Shown here: positions 45,901-52,506 of the stretch, piece after piece
Layout: the number at the start of each line of letters is the position of its first letter
Position numbering within the stretch: the stretch's first letter is position 1
Source of the DNA: Verrucomicrobiales bacterium
Lineage (GTDB): Bacteria; Verrucomicrobiota; Verrucomicrobiia; Limisphaerales; J093
Assembly: GCA_015075445.1 (NCBI GenBank)
Contig: JABTUJ010000006.1
Location: forward strand, 1-64,000
Reading direction: 5' to 3'
Length of the DNA: 64,000 bases
Position numbers and translations under genes: made by a program
The notes under the pieces: generated by a model
Seen by the model: the letters and a program-made list of their open reading frames with translations, nothing else
Database searches by the model: none
Told to the model about the DNA's origin: nothing

Positions 45901-46048
45901 ACACCTCCCCATAGCTGCCGGCCCCCACGGGGCGCACCAAATCATGGTCGGCCACCCGCGGCGGCGGATGGAGACGGATCGGCTCGATCCCTGCTGGCCC
46001 TCCGCCGAGTCGTTCCGCAATCCGCCCAACGAGATCGCTCGGGTCCAT
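42923..46048 (-). CDS. Ser/Thr protein kinase with transmembrane helix and WD40-like sensor domain
   Basis: A 1041-residue Hanks-type kinase. Residues about 35-300 hold the catalytic domain: Gly loop VGAGSYGEVW (41-50), Lys63 in AVKVV, H196-R197-D198 with VKPSN, metal motif D215-L-G in place of DFG, and PPEGP for the APE region. A transmembrane helix follows (about 336-353, ALAGGAVVLALGIVGF), then a coiled coil (about 355-420) and WD40-like repeats to the end, such as RFLVVKRDYD, LVFSPDGTRLAAIHP and FAAFSADGRWLAASAD. This layout is common in PVC bacteria. The sigma-factor gene lies 6 bases upstream, so the kinase probably controls that sigma factor. The signal sensed is unknown. Confidence 0.94.
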   Translation of the reverse strand: MDPSDLVGRIAERLGGGPAGIEPIRLHPPPRVADHDLVRPVGAGSYGEVWLARSVIGQWRAVKVVARARFESDRPYEREYRGVVQFEPISRTHPGLIQVLHVGRDDAVGAFYYVMELADSEGGLEGGRGWPPGSFGSAGTTGPPDGEIEAFVARYRPRTLRSELNARGRLPVAEVVALGVELSGALGHIHRHGLVHRDVKPSNVIFVRGQLKLADLGLVATTNEARSFVGTEGFIPPEGPGTVQADLFAVGRLLYEAATGMDRCEFPAVPPDLDAWPDREAFLELNEVLTRLCAPEPSRRCANAAVAAGDLNLLLAGRSVRKAYGVERRLQRATRIAALAGGAVVLALGIVGFQEMRQRAAEARAGEERVLRQRAEAAERTSQQQLYAAWLEQARATVRSGEVGQRFRALEAVRRAAAIRNTPELRREALAALALPDLRLEREIPAGSRYTARQLDPTFERIAVCEGRGPVEIRAVADDRGLATLPASTNLMCYNVSWSPDGRFLVVKRDYDGYGYGEDLELWDVSGDVRQVLLIRDARRNVRACHPHVPCLLTSDAAGRIVTWDLERGTERDRRPLAGGAAELLVFSPDGTRLAAIHPGPAGSVVSIYDAASLSLQASSPFGTVVTTAAWHPHGSWLAVTDLSGTVHQVAANTGTARALGRHRAEAVTAVFDRGGDYLITGGWERSLICWDLRTMQRGFVIELDSYQVQVRADGRQWALLTQDDVQLHAFEPSVPREFAEDLGSRLRFAAFSADGRWLAASADERLGVWDLARPGPGVLTADGAEASPYWGPEGHELFGSRRDRDCFRWRVVPAAERGVAPRLERLELATPAGFTWLSVAANLVAWTTTRGSQVVALDQLRPRDDGWTRTAQGMNGISPDRRWLGIYQGYTSTLHVYRLPGLEPAARLDCLAAIAGFQFSPAGDELAVASRGQVEFWSLGDWRRTRVLTNFAGIPHVGVLAQPDGRGWWLAPEQRFACLYTAGSLAPQLPLPSTMAPLALSPDGRQLAVSVEARRLQVWDLLEVRRHLQALGLDWTDADP

Positions 46049-46054
46049 GGCGGC

Positions 46055-46729
46055 TCAACTCACAGAGGACGACCTCGGTCCCAACGGAAATCCGCCCACC
46101 ACGCGCTCGTCGTTGATCGCCCGGGCGGCTTGCTTGACCGCCCGCGACACCCGGTGCCTTGCCAGGTACACCTGCGCGGCACTCAAACCCAGGGTCGCCG
46201 CCACCTTGGCCGTGGGCCAGCCCAGCCGCACGCAACAGTCGAACACCTGGAAGTGCTTCGGATTGGTCTGCTCCCGCACGCGGGCCACGGCAGCCTCGAA
46301 CACCGCTTGTTCCCATTCCTGCTCCCAGGCCAGGCCGATCGCGTCGCTGGCCTCGGTCGCGACCGGCGGCCCCGATTCCTCCCCGTCGGTCCCCGGTTCG
46401 AACACCGCTTCGGCCCGGGGCGGCTCGCGATACACCCGGCGCAGATGGTCGGTGACCCGGCGCCCGACGATCCGGAACAGCCAGCCCTTGAACGTTCCCC
46501 GGGTGGCGTCATAGCGAAACCGCGGCATCTGTCGTGCGACCGCCACGACGGTTTCCTGCACGACGTCCTCCGCGTCGGCCTCGCCCAGGCCGGCGCGGCG
46601 GGCCACCTTGTAGAGCATCCGCCAGTAGAGGTCGAAGAAAGCCCGCCAACTCTCCTGGTCGTCCAGGTTCCGGAGCCGGCTCAGCAGGCTTCGGCGCGTC
46701 TTGAGGTCGAGTTCGGAGTCGGTCCTCAT
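46055..46729 (-). CDS. ECF-type RNA polymerase sigma factor linked to kinase
   Basis: A 224-residue extracytoplasmic-function sigma factor. Region 2 is LSRLRNLDDQESWRAFFDLY through GEADAEDVVQETVVAVA, with the conserved DAEDVVQE box, and KGWLFRIVGRRVTDHLRR. Region 4 is AKVAATLGLSAAQVYLARHRVSRAVK. An extended acidic and glycine-rich linker (about 100-130) separates the two. The downstream kinase gene starts 6 bases later. PVC genomes contain many such ECF/kinase pairs (related to STK-type ECF groups), in which the kinase phosphorylates the sigma factor. No anti-sigma gene is present. Upstream lies an inverted repeat at 46807-46882. Confidence 0.94.
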   Translation of the reverse strand: MRTDSELDLKTRRSLLSRLRNLDDQESWRAFFDLYWRMLYKVARRAGLGEADAEDVVQETVVAVARQMPRFRYDATRGTFKGWLFRIVGRRVTDHLRRVYREPPRAEAVFEPGTDGEESGPPVATEASDAIGLAWEQEWEQAVFEAAVARVREQTNPKHFQVFDCCVRLGWPTAKVAATLGLSAAQVYLARHRVSRAVKQAARAINDERVVGGFPLGPRSSSVS

Positions 46730-46806
46730 GCGATTTGGTATTGCATCTCATAAGGCACATTCGGACCGAAGGCGAGAATCTTTCCGCCGGAGCAAACCGC
46801 GACGTG

Positions 46807-46882
46807 CCCGTAGGCGCCGACGTGAGGAGGCGAAGGTATTGTCCCTGATCGGCAAAGCCTCCTACGTCGGCACCTCTACGGG
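46807..46882. repeat. Inverted pair of GTAGG-family repeats upstream of the sigma gene
   Basis: The A form starts at 46807 (CCCGTAGGCGCCGACGTGAG) and its complement at 46857 (GCCTCCTACGTCGGCACCTC), nearly complementary over about 25 bases with a 25-base loop. It could form a hairpin in the 198-base spacer before the sigma-kinase operon and after the sialidase gene stop. Confidence 0.8.
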
Positions 46883-46927
46883 GGTAGGAGACCCCCGGAT
46901 CGGGACCACCCGCCGGAGCACGCCCCG

Positions 46928-48325
46928 CTACCGCGTGCGGGCCAGGGGCGGCGGGGCCACGCGCAGCCAGGCCAGATTGAACCGGTAGTGGAGCCGGCTC
47001 GACAGCAGATGGATCACGCCGTCCGGGCTCTGGGTCGCGGCCAGATAACCCGCCGGCTCGGCCTGATCCGGCGCCGCCTGGAACCGGCCCGTCCAAGCCC
47101 CGCCGTCATACTCGCCTTCCCCGGGCGTCACCAGCCGGCGCACAGGCCAAGTCAAGCCGTCATCGAACGAAAGCGCCGCGTACAGCCCGTAACCGACGAA
47201 GGAACCGCCCTCGCTATCACGGAAATCCAGTCCGTGGGCGCGGGGTTGGCGGCGGTCGGCCGAGGTGAACGAGAGCAAAAGAACCGGCCCCTCGCGCAAC
47301 CGTCGGAGCACGAGACGCTGCCCGCTGCTGATCGGTGGAAAGGGGCTGGCTGAGTAGGTCCAGGTCCGACCACCATCTGCCGACACGCTCTGCGGCATGC
47401 GTCCCCCGATCGTGTCGCCTCGGCCCAGGGCGAGCCATCGCCCGTCGGTGAGTTCGACCACGCCGGCGTGGATGCCCGCAATCGTCCCTTCCCCGTGGGC
47501 ACCTTCGGCAAAAACCGGGGCGGGTTTGCCTGCCCCGGGATCGGTCCAGGTTGCTCCCCCGTCGGTGCTGACGTGCAACGCGGTGCCGCCCTGGCCGCCT
47601 GGGACCGCGTCGCAAGGCTGAATCCAGACGCCCTGTCGCGTACGGAGGGCACCGGCGATGACCTGATGCCGCCCTTTGATCTCGGGGCCGATGGCCCGTG
47701 GCGGGGTCCAGGTCACGCCGTGGTCGGTGCTGGTCCGCAGCAGCAAGGCCAGGTGGGCCCAGCCCGTTCCGTCCTCCGGCCCCATGCCATTGAAGTGGTA
47801 AACCGTGCCCTGGCCATCGTGCGCGAGGCTTGAGCCGTGCATGTTGCGGCGCGGGGCTTTGAAGAACTCGCTCGCCGGATCCCACGCCTTGCGCTCGGCC
47901 CGCCAACGACTCGCCAGCACCGTGAGTTCGGTGCCCGCCTCTTTCCGGGTCGTATACCAGATGGCCAGGAGATCCCCGTTGGCCAGCCAGGTGACGGCCG
48001 GCTGATGGTTGTGCGAATGGAACGGCTCACCCGGGTCCTCGGGCGGCAGGACGAACGGAACAGGCGCGACAAAGTACGGTTGACCCGGGTCGGGGCCGCG
48101 GGACCAGTCGGCGGGGGCGGTCGAGACCTCGCACGCCCAACGTGGCCGTTGTGGTTCCGGCCCCGGCCGCAGCGCCGTGACGCGTCCGTCGCGTTCCTCA
48201 ACTGCGAAGTGCCGGTAGGTCGAGGGCTCGGTGCGGTCGGCGGATTCGGCTGCGGAGGCGATGCCACCGAGTCCGGCCGTGGCGAGCAGGATCGCTGCGG
48301 CGTGGGGCAAAAGGGGTGGTTTCAT
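46928..48325 (-). CDS. Exported sialidase/BNR-repeat protein
   Basis: A 465-residue secreted protein with a signal (PHAAAILLATAGLGGIASAAE) and a six-bladed beta-propeller marked by Asp-box-like elements (STDHGVTWTPP, STDGGATWTDPG, SADGGRTWTYS, SFDDGLTWPV). Upstream of these are the EPFHSHNHQPAV strand and NMHGSSLAHDG. This is the exo-alpha-sialidase/BNR-repeat family that removes sialic acid from glycans, although relatives can act on other sugars. ATG 48325 precedes the signal. It is co-directional with and 44 bases downstream of the TIM-barrel gene, and upstream of the inverted repeat. Catalytic residues were not verified individually. Confidence 0.88.
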   Translation of the reverse strand: MKPPLLPHAAAILLATAGLGGIASAAESADRTEPSTYRHFAVEERDGRVTALRPGPEPQRPRWACEVSTAPADWSRGPDPGQPYFVAPVPFVLPPEDPGEPFHSHNHQPAVTWLANGDLLAIWYTTRKEAGTELTVLASRWRAERKAWDPASEFFKAPRRNMHGSSLAHDGQGTVYHFNGMGPEDGTGWAHLALLLRTSTDHGVTWTPPRAIGPEIKGRHQVIAGALRTRQGVWIQPCDAVPGGQGGTALHVSTDGGATWTDPGAGKPAPVFAEGAHGEGTIAGIHAGVVELTDGRWLALGRGDTIGGRMPQSVSADGGRTWTYSASPFPPISSGQRLVLRRLREGPVLLLSFTSADRRQPRAHGLDFRDSEGGSFVGYGLYAALSFDDGLTWPVRRLVTPGEGEYDGGAWTGRFQAAPDQAEPAGYLAATQSPDGVIHLLSSRLHYRFNLAWLRVAPPPLARTR

Positions 48326-48369
48326 GGCAGGCGTTTCGGGCGGAGTAGGTGGTTGGGCAGGGAGCGGTC

Positions 48370-49305
48370 TCAGACATCGCACACCTTGGCGGCGTGGCGC
48401 AGAGCCAGCGCCTTGTCCGGCCAGGTGGGGATGAACTCCTGGGCCACGAAGCCGTCATAGCCCAACTCGAGCAACGTGCGCATCAGCGCGGGATAGTTCA
48501 GCTCCTGGGTGTCGTCCAACTCCCCCCGCCCCGGCACGCCCGCCGTGTGCACGTGCGCAATCACGTCCCGGTGTTGCCGGAGCCGACGGATCACGTCCCC
48601 GTCCATGATCGCGACGTGGTAGATGTCGAAGAGCAGTTTGAAGTTCGGCGAGTCCACGCGCCGGATGAGTTCGACACAGAAATCCACGTGGTCGCCGAAG
48701 TAGCCCGGGTGCCCCTTCATCGGATGCGTGTCGTCGCGGCTGTTGAGGTGTTCGAGGCAGAGCGTGACGCCCTTGGCCTCGGCGTGGCCGATAACCGCCT
48801 TCCAGGCGTCGACGCAGTTCCGCGCGCCGGCCTCGTCCGAGATGCCCGGCTCGCGCATGCCCGTGAACGTGATGACCCGCCGGCAACCGAACTGGGCGGC
48901 CACGTCAATGCCCTCGCGCAACGCCTGGATCACCGCCGGGTGATTCGCGCGGTTGAACGGCCCCCGGTCGAACCCGTGGCTGCCTCCCAGCGAGATCTCA
49001 AGCCCGAGTTCCCGGATCACGGGGTAGTGCTCGCGGCCCACCCCTTCCATCGCCACGAGGCCGATGTCGCGGCAGAGCCGGGCCAGCTCGGGCACCGGCA
49101 TGGGGTTGAAGGTCCAGCCCATGATGGACTGCCGGATCCGCCCGTGACGGATCTTGAAATCGGGCTCGACGAATGCGCGCGGCATCTGCGCCGTGGCTTG
49201 CGGCGCCAAGCCCAGCGAGCCGGTCAGGGCGGTGACGCCGATCGCGGCCATTTCCAGGGCGCGACGTCGTGAGCAGGCGTGAGACATGGCATCGGACGGG
49301 TTCAT
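48370..49305 (-). CDS. Exported TIM-barrel sugar-isomerase-like protein (hydroxypyruvate isomerase type)
   Basis: A 311-residue protein with a Tat-like signal (CSRRRALEMAAIGVTALTG...ATAQ) and a xylose-isomerase-like TIM barrel. The metal-site Glu pattern is LCLEHLNSRDD and, near the end, GFVAQEFIPTW, with DIYHVAIMDGD and HVHTAGVPGRGE supplying other ligands. The same family includes hydroxypyruvate isomerase and sugar-phosphate epimerases. ATG 49305 is used; MSHACSRRR at 49287 is an alternative. The exported location hints at sugar or uronate processing outside the cytoplasm, alongside the sialidase it precedes. The substrate is unknown. Confidence 0.9.
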   Translation of the reverse strand: MNPSDAMSHACSRRRALEMAAIGVTALTGSLGLAPQATAQMPRAFVEPDFKIRHGRIRQSIMGWTFNPMPVPELARLCRDIGLVAMEGVGREHYPVIRELGLEISLGGSHGFDRGPFNRANHPAVIQALREGIDVAAQFGCRRVITFTGMREPGISDEAGARNCVDAWKAVIGHAEAKGVTLCLEHLNSRDDTHPMKGHPGYFGDHVDFCVELIRRVDSPNFKLLFDIYHVAIMDGDVIRRLRQHRDVIAHVHTAGVPGRGELDDTQELNYPALMRTLLELGYDGFVAQEFIPTWPDKALALRHAAKVCDV

Positions 49306-49399
49306 GGCGGCTAGCTTCCGACCCGCGCCCGGGCCGTCAACCCATTTCCGGCGGGACACGGCGGTCGGCGGCGGTCGCGCAGCGTGTGGGGGTCGGGAA

Positions 49400-49448
49400 G
49401 CGTGTGGAGTGCGTGCGGTTGACCCTCATCATTACCCACAAATACCGG
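49400..49448. repeat. Left terminal inverted repeat of the IS
   Basis: The 49-base left end, GCGTGTGGAGTGCGTGCGGT onward, matches the complement of the right end at 51935-51983 with 37 of the inner 44 positions identical. Confidence 0.85.
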
Positions 49449-49462
49449 GGCAGAGCAAATTG

Positions 49463-51895
49463 TTACCCGGGTTCGCGGGGGCGCTTGGAACGGGCGGGGG
49501 TCCCGTGGGGGACCTGTCCCGTGAGTCGGCGGTAGTTGACCAGCTCGGCCAGGATCATCAGACCTTCCCCCACCCGCCTGGGTCCGGGATGTCCGTCACT
49601 CTTGCGTGCCCAGAAACCCGCCAACATCGCGACCAGCAGGTTGGCTTGATAGAGACTGAGCCCCCCGCGCGCGCGCCCCTTGGCCGGCGGCCCCTCGGGG
49701 ACCGGAGCCGGCGCCTCTGCTTCCCCAGGGCCGAGCGCCGAGGCCGGCGCGGCGACCACCCCTTGGGCGTGCGCGGGGAGCCGCTCCCGGTAGACCTCCA
49801 AGACCGCCAGCTCCTCCGCCGCATAATAGAGCGAGGCGGGCAAAGCCGGGTGGTGCTTGCCCAAGCGACACAACAAGAAGGCACGCCACGCCACGATCAT
49901 ATCCAACACCAGCGCCCGTTCCAGGGCCCGGGCGCTCTCCATCTGCCGTTGCTCGACACCGCAACCACCTTTGAGGACCTGATGCCAGCACTCGATGCCC
50001 CAACGCACGCTATACCACCGGATCATCCGCACCGCCATCCCCCAACCCTCGACTTCCCAGTCCGTCACCAACACCCACTCGATGGCTTCCGCGCCCTGGG
50101 GCGGATCGACCTCCTGTGCCAGCACCGCCCAGAGCCGGATCGGCGACCAGCTCTTCTTGAGCGCCACCCGCGGCGACGCCGCCTCCAGGGCCAGCCACCT
50201 CACCTCCAGCGTCGCCATCCGCGCCGGCCGATCCCCCCGCCGCGGCACCCGCACGGTGAGCGTTCCCCCCAGCGGTTGCTCCCGGAGCTGATGCCACAAC
50301 TTCTGACCGCTGCTCAAGACCCGGTCATGCTGGGCCCGCACCAGCAGGCGCAGATTGCGGGGCGCCACCTCGCTCTGGTCGAAGAGTTCAAAGATGTCCG
50401 ACTCCCGATCCCCGCACACCGTCAACTGCGTCTGGGGCATCGCCTCGGCCAGGCGGGCCGCGCTCTGGTAGGCCTCGATCCAGCGGCCGCTCTCCTTCTC
50501 GCTCACCGATTGTTCATTGCGTCGCTCGGTGTCCGATTCCTCCTCCCGGGCCCAGAGCTTGGCCCAACTGCAACCCAAGGGAATGCCATCGGCGCGAAAG
50601 GCCTGCAGGCTGTGCAGCCAGAGCCCACGACCCGGGTTGCGACGATCCCCCACCACCCCCAGCCCGCGGGTCGCCCGCAGCGTGTTGTAACTCAGCGCCG
50701 TCGTGTCCTGCGCCAACACCACCAACCGCTCCGCCGCCATGCGCCGCTGGGTCTGGTGCGCATGCGGCGCCAAGAGGCTCTGGAAAGTCACCTCCGCGCG
50801 CGGACTCTCCACCAAGCGATACGCCGCCTTGCCCGCCGCCCGCGAACCGAAGCTCGCGAAGAAGCTCCGTGGCGGATGGTGCCAACGCGCCCGGAGCATC
50901 TGTTCCCAGCGCCGCTCCAGGCGCCGGTCCCCCAGCGCCAGGCCATCGGTTTCGGCCGGCGTCCAGGTCTCGGCTTCCCACCCGCAGAAAACCGAACGCG
51001 GCACCACCACCGGCGTCGCCCCCCGCCGCAGAGACGCCCGGGCCTGGGGCACCAACTCATAGACCCAGACATCCTTGGCGCTGCGGCGAGCGCCCTTCCC
51101 GGCGGGGCGGCTGCGTCCGTAACCCTGGCTCTGACCCAGCCGCTGCCAATTGGCCGCCGAGAGCGACGTGCCCGTTTGGGTGCTCCGCTCCACAAACGTC
51201 TCCAGCAGCACCGGCCGCACCCCGTAGCGCTCCTGCCAGTCCGCGGCCACCTGCGCCACGAGCAACCCGTAGCAGTGCGAGGCCAGATTGGGCCAGCGCG
51301 GGCCCGGACGCAGGAGGAAACGCGCCAGACCCAGGACCTGCGGCAGGTGGGCCTGGCGGGTCGTGTCGTCCCAGCCGATCCACGCGTCCCGACACCCCAG
51401 ATAGTAGGCGGCCGGTCCCACCCCGAAAGCCCCGACCACCCCCTGCGGGTGACGGATCAGATAGCGCAATTGTGCCCCCACCAAGGGCGCGCCCTGCAAG
51501 GGATGTTCGCGCACGATCAACCGGTTCCAGAGCCCGTGATCGGGATCGTGCTGGTCGCGGATGCGTTGGAGCCGGAGCTCCTGCAAGGAGGCCCCCGCGG
51601 GGGGCAGGGCGGGCAGGGGCAGGCCATCATCGACCAACTGGCGGGGGCGCTGGCGCGCCGCCCGCGGCGCCGGCGGGGGCAGGCGTACCAGGCCCCGTGC
51701 TTCCAGGCGCTGGAGAGCGACGTGGGCCGAAGCCAGACACCAGTGCCCCTTGCGATTGCGCCAATGGGTCGCGCGGCAGAAGTCCCGCAGCAGCGTCTGC
51801 CGGGGAGGCGGATCCTCGCCCAGGGCACGGGCGCTTAAGCGCGCCAAGACGTGCACGCTGACCCAGCGCCCTGCGATGCGCACGGCGTCCAACAC
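49463..51895 (-). CDS. IS4-family DDE transposase with N-terminal DruA/DUF4338 domain
   Basis: An about 810-residue transposase. Residues about 106-286 match the DUF4338/DruA fold (LWNRLIVREHPL, YYLGCRDAWIGWDD, LGLARFLLRPG, HCYGLLVAQVAADWQERYG, RPVLLETFV, AKDVWVYEL). The remainder is an IS4-type catalytic domain with D397 (AQDTTALSY), D496 (GDRESDIFEL) and the YREK-type signature Y-R-E635-K642 (YSVRWGIECWHQVLK). The frame runs open to 52252 and out of the element; the first start inside it past the right repeat is GTG 51895, chosen with uncertainty because no ribosome site is seen. DruA occurs alone in Druantia defence systems and in transposases; here no DruE-like partner exists, so transposition is the likely role. 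Confidence 0.92.
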   Translation of the reverse strand: MLDAVRIAGRWVSVHVLARLSARALGEDPPPRQTLLRDFCRATHWRNRKGHWCLASAHVALQRLEARGLVRLPPPAPRAARQRPRQLVDDGLPLPALPPAGASLQELRLQRIRDQHDPDHGLWNRLIVREHPLQGAPLVGAQLRYLIRHPQGVVGAFGVGPAAYYLGCRDAWIGWDDTTRQAHLPQVLGLARFLLRPGPRWPNLASHCYGLLVAQVAADWQERYGVRPVLLETFVERSTQTGTSLSAANWQRLGQSQGYGRSRPAGKGARRSAKDVWVYELVPQARASLRRGATPVVVPRSVFCGWEAETWTPAETDGLALGDRRLERRWEQMLRARWHHPPRSFFASFGSRAAGKAAYRLVESPRAEVTFQSLLAPHAHQTQRRMAAERLVVLAQDTTALSYNTLRATRGLGVVGDRRNPGRGLWLHSLQAFRADGIPLGCSWAKLWAREEESDTERRNEQSVSEKESGRWIEAYQSAARLAEAMPQTQLTVCGDRESDIFELFDQSEVAPRNLRLLVRAQHDRVLSSGQKLWHQLREQPLGGTLTVRVPRRGDRPARMATLEVRWLALEAASPRVALKKSWSPIRLWAVLAQEVDPPQGAEAIEWVLVTDWEVEGWGMAVRMIRWYSVRWGIECWHQVLKGGCGVEQRQMESARALERALVLDMIVAWRAFLLCRLGKHHPALPASLYYAAEELAVLEVYRERLPAHAQGVVAAPASALGPGEAEAPAPVPEGPPAKGRARGGLSLYQANLLVAMLAGFWARKSDGHPGPRRVGEGLMILAELVNYRRLTGQVPHGTPARSKRPREPG

Positions 51896-51934
51896 GCCCG
51901 GGAGGCTCGTCGGGGGGGGAGGATTTGTCAAGGG

Positions 51935-51983
51935 CCAATACTTGTGGGTAATGGTGAGGCTGAAGCGCACGCACTCCAGACGC
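51935..51983. repeat. Right terminal inverted repeat of the IS
   Basis: Complement of this end is GCGTCTGGAGTGCGTGCGCT onward. It forms the outer boundary next to the nikR spacer and overlaps the palindrome at 51963-52038. Confidence 0.85.
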
Positions 51984-52038
51984 GTTGCGCTTACCCGGCG
52001 GTGCGGAAGAACGCGGAACGTCTGGAGTGCGTGCGCTT
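51963..52038. repeat. Large palindrome at the IS right end
   Basis: AAGCGCACGCACTCCAGACG at 51963-51982 is repeated exactly as its reverse complement at 52019-52038. The two arms are 36 bases apart, and the left arm is part of the IS right repeat. An inner CGCGTT/AACGCG pair extends the structure. It can form a cruciform or a long hairpin in the spacer between the IS and nikR. Confidence 0.85.
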
Positions 52039-52077
52039 CAACGCCGCTTTGCGTTGACCCCGGAGCTTCGCACCTCG

Positions 52078-52506
52078 TCAGGCCGGCAGATCCTGACCGG
52101 TCGTGGTGACTGTCAGTTTGCCGTGTTTGACGCCCTTGGCGGCGATGAGGTGATCGGCCATGGCCTTGATGCGGGCCGAGGGGCCGCGGACGACGAGCGC
52201 CTCGAGGCAGTTGTGGTGGTCCAGGTGCGCGTGCAGGCTGGCGATGATGCACTCGTGGTGATCATGCTGGATGTCGGTCAGAAGCTCCTGCAAGCCGTGT
52301 TTGTGGTGGTCGTACACCAGCGTGATCGTGCCGGCGATCAGCCGGTCGCCCCGCTGCTGGTTGTGCTCCACGAGGGTGTTGCGGATCATGTCCGCCACCG
52401 CGAGCGACCGGTTCGTGTAGCCCTTCTCCCGCGTCATCGCGTCCAGTTGCTTCGCGAGATCTCCCGGCAGCGAGACACTCAGCCGGACAACGGTCGGTCG
52501 TTTCAT
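52078..52506 (-). CDS. nikR: NikR-type nickel-responsive transcriptional regulator
   Basis: A 142-residue ribbon-helix-helix repressor. The N-terminal DNA-binding part is VVRLSVSLPGDLAKQLDAM and NRSLAVADMIRNTL. The C-terminal ACT-like domain has the Ni ligands H81, H92 and H94 and C100 in IQHDHH, LHAH and NCLE, aligned with E. coli H76, H87, H89 and C95. In E. coli NikR represses the nikABCDE transporter. Its ATG overlaps the stop of the exported deacetylase-like gene as ATGA, so it is translationally coupled to a non-nickel gene. The right-end palindrome of the IS lies immediately downstream. No nickel transporter or hydrogenase/urease gene is in the window. Confidence 0.93.
   Translation of the reverse strand: MKRPTVVRLSVSLPGDLAKQLDAMTREKGYTNRSLAVADMIRNTLVEHNQQRGDRLIAGTITLVYDHHKHGLQELLTDIQHDHHECIIASLHAHLDHHNCLEALVVRGPSARIKAMADHLIAAKGVKHGKLTVTTTGQDLPA

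Larger units (their letters stand above)
49400..51983 (-). mobile_element. Complete insertion sequence with 49-bp terminal inverted repeats (IS4-type, DruA-domain)
   Basis: A 2584-base element. The left end, 49400-49448, reads GCGTGTGGAGTGCGTGCGGT onward, and the complement of the right end, 51935-51983, reads GCGTCTGGAGTGCGTGCGCT onward. Over the inner 44 positions 37 match. A single transposase gene fills the element on the minus strand, with its stop 15 bases inside the left repeat. Target duplications could not be defined by eye. The right end abuts a longer palindrome (51963-52038). Confidence 0.85.

Noticed and set aside
42866..46753. Plus-strand open frame of 1295 codons opposite the kinase and sigma genes
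   Set aside because: It is the antisense of two clear genes in high-GC DNA and shows no domain; the minus-strand products have complete kinase and sigma motifs.
49286..51838. Plus-strand open frame of 850 codons through the IS
   Set aside because: It is antisense to the transposase and rich in Arg, Pro and His; no family pattern.
49463..51895. Druantia defence system
   Set aside because: Only the DruA-type domain is present, fused to a transposase between terminal inverted repeats; there is no DruE helicase or other partner.
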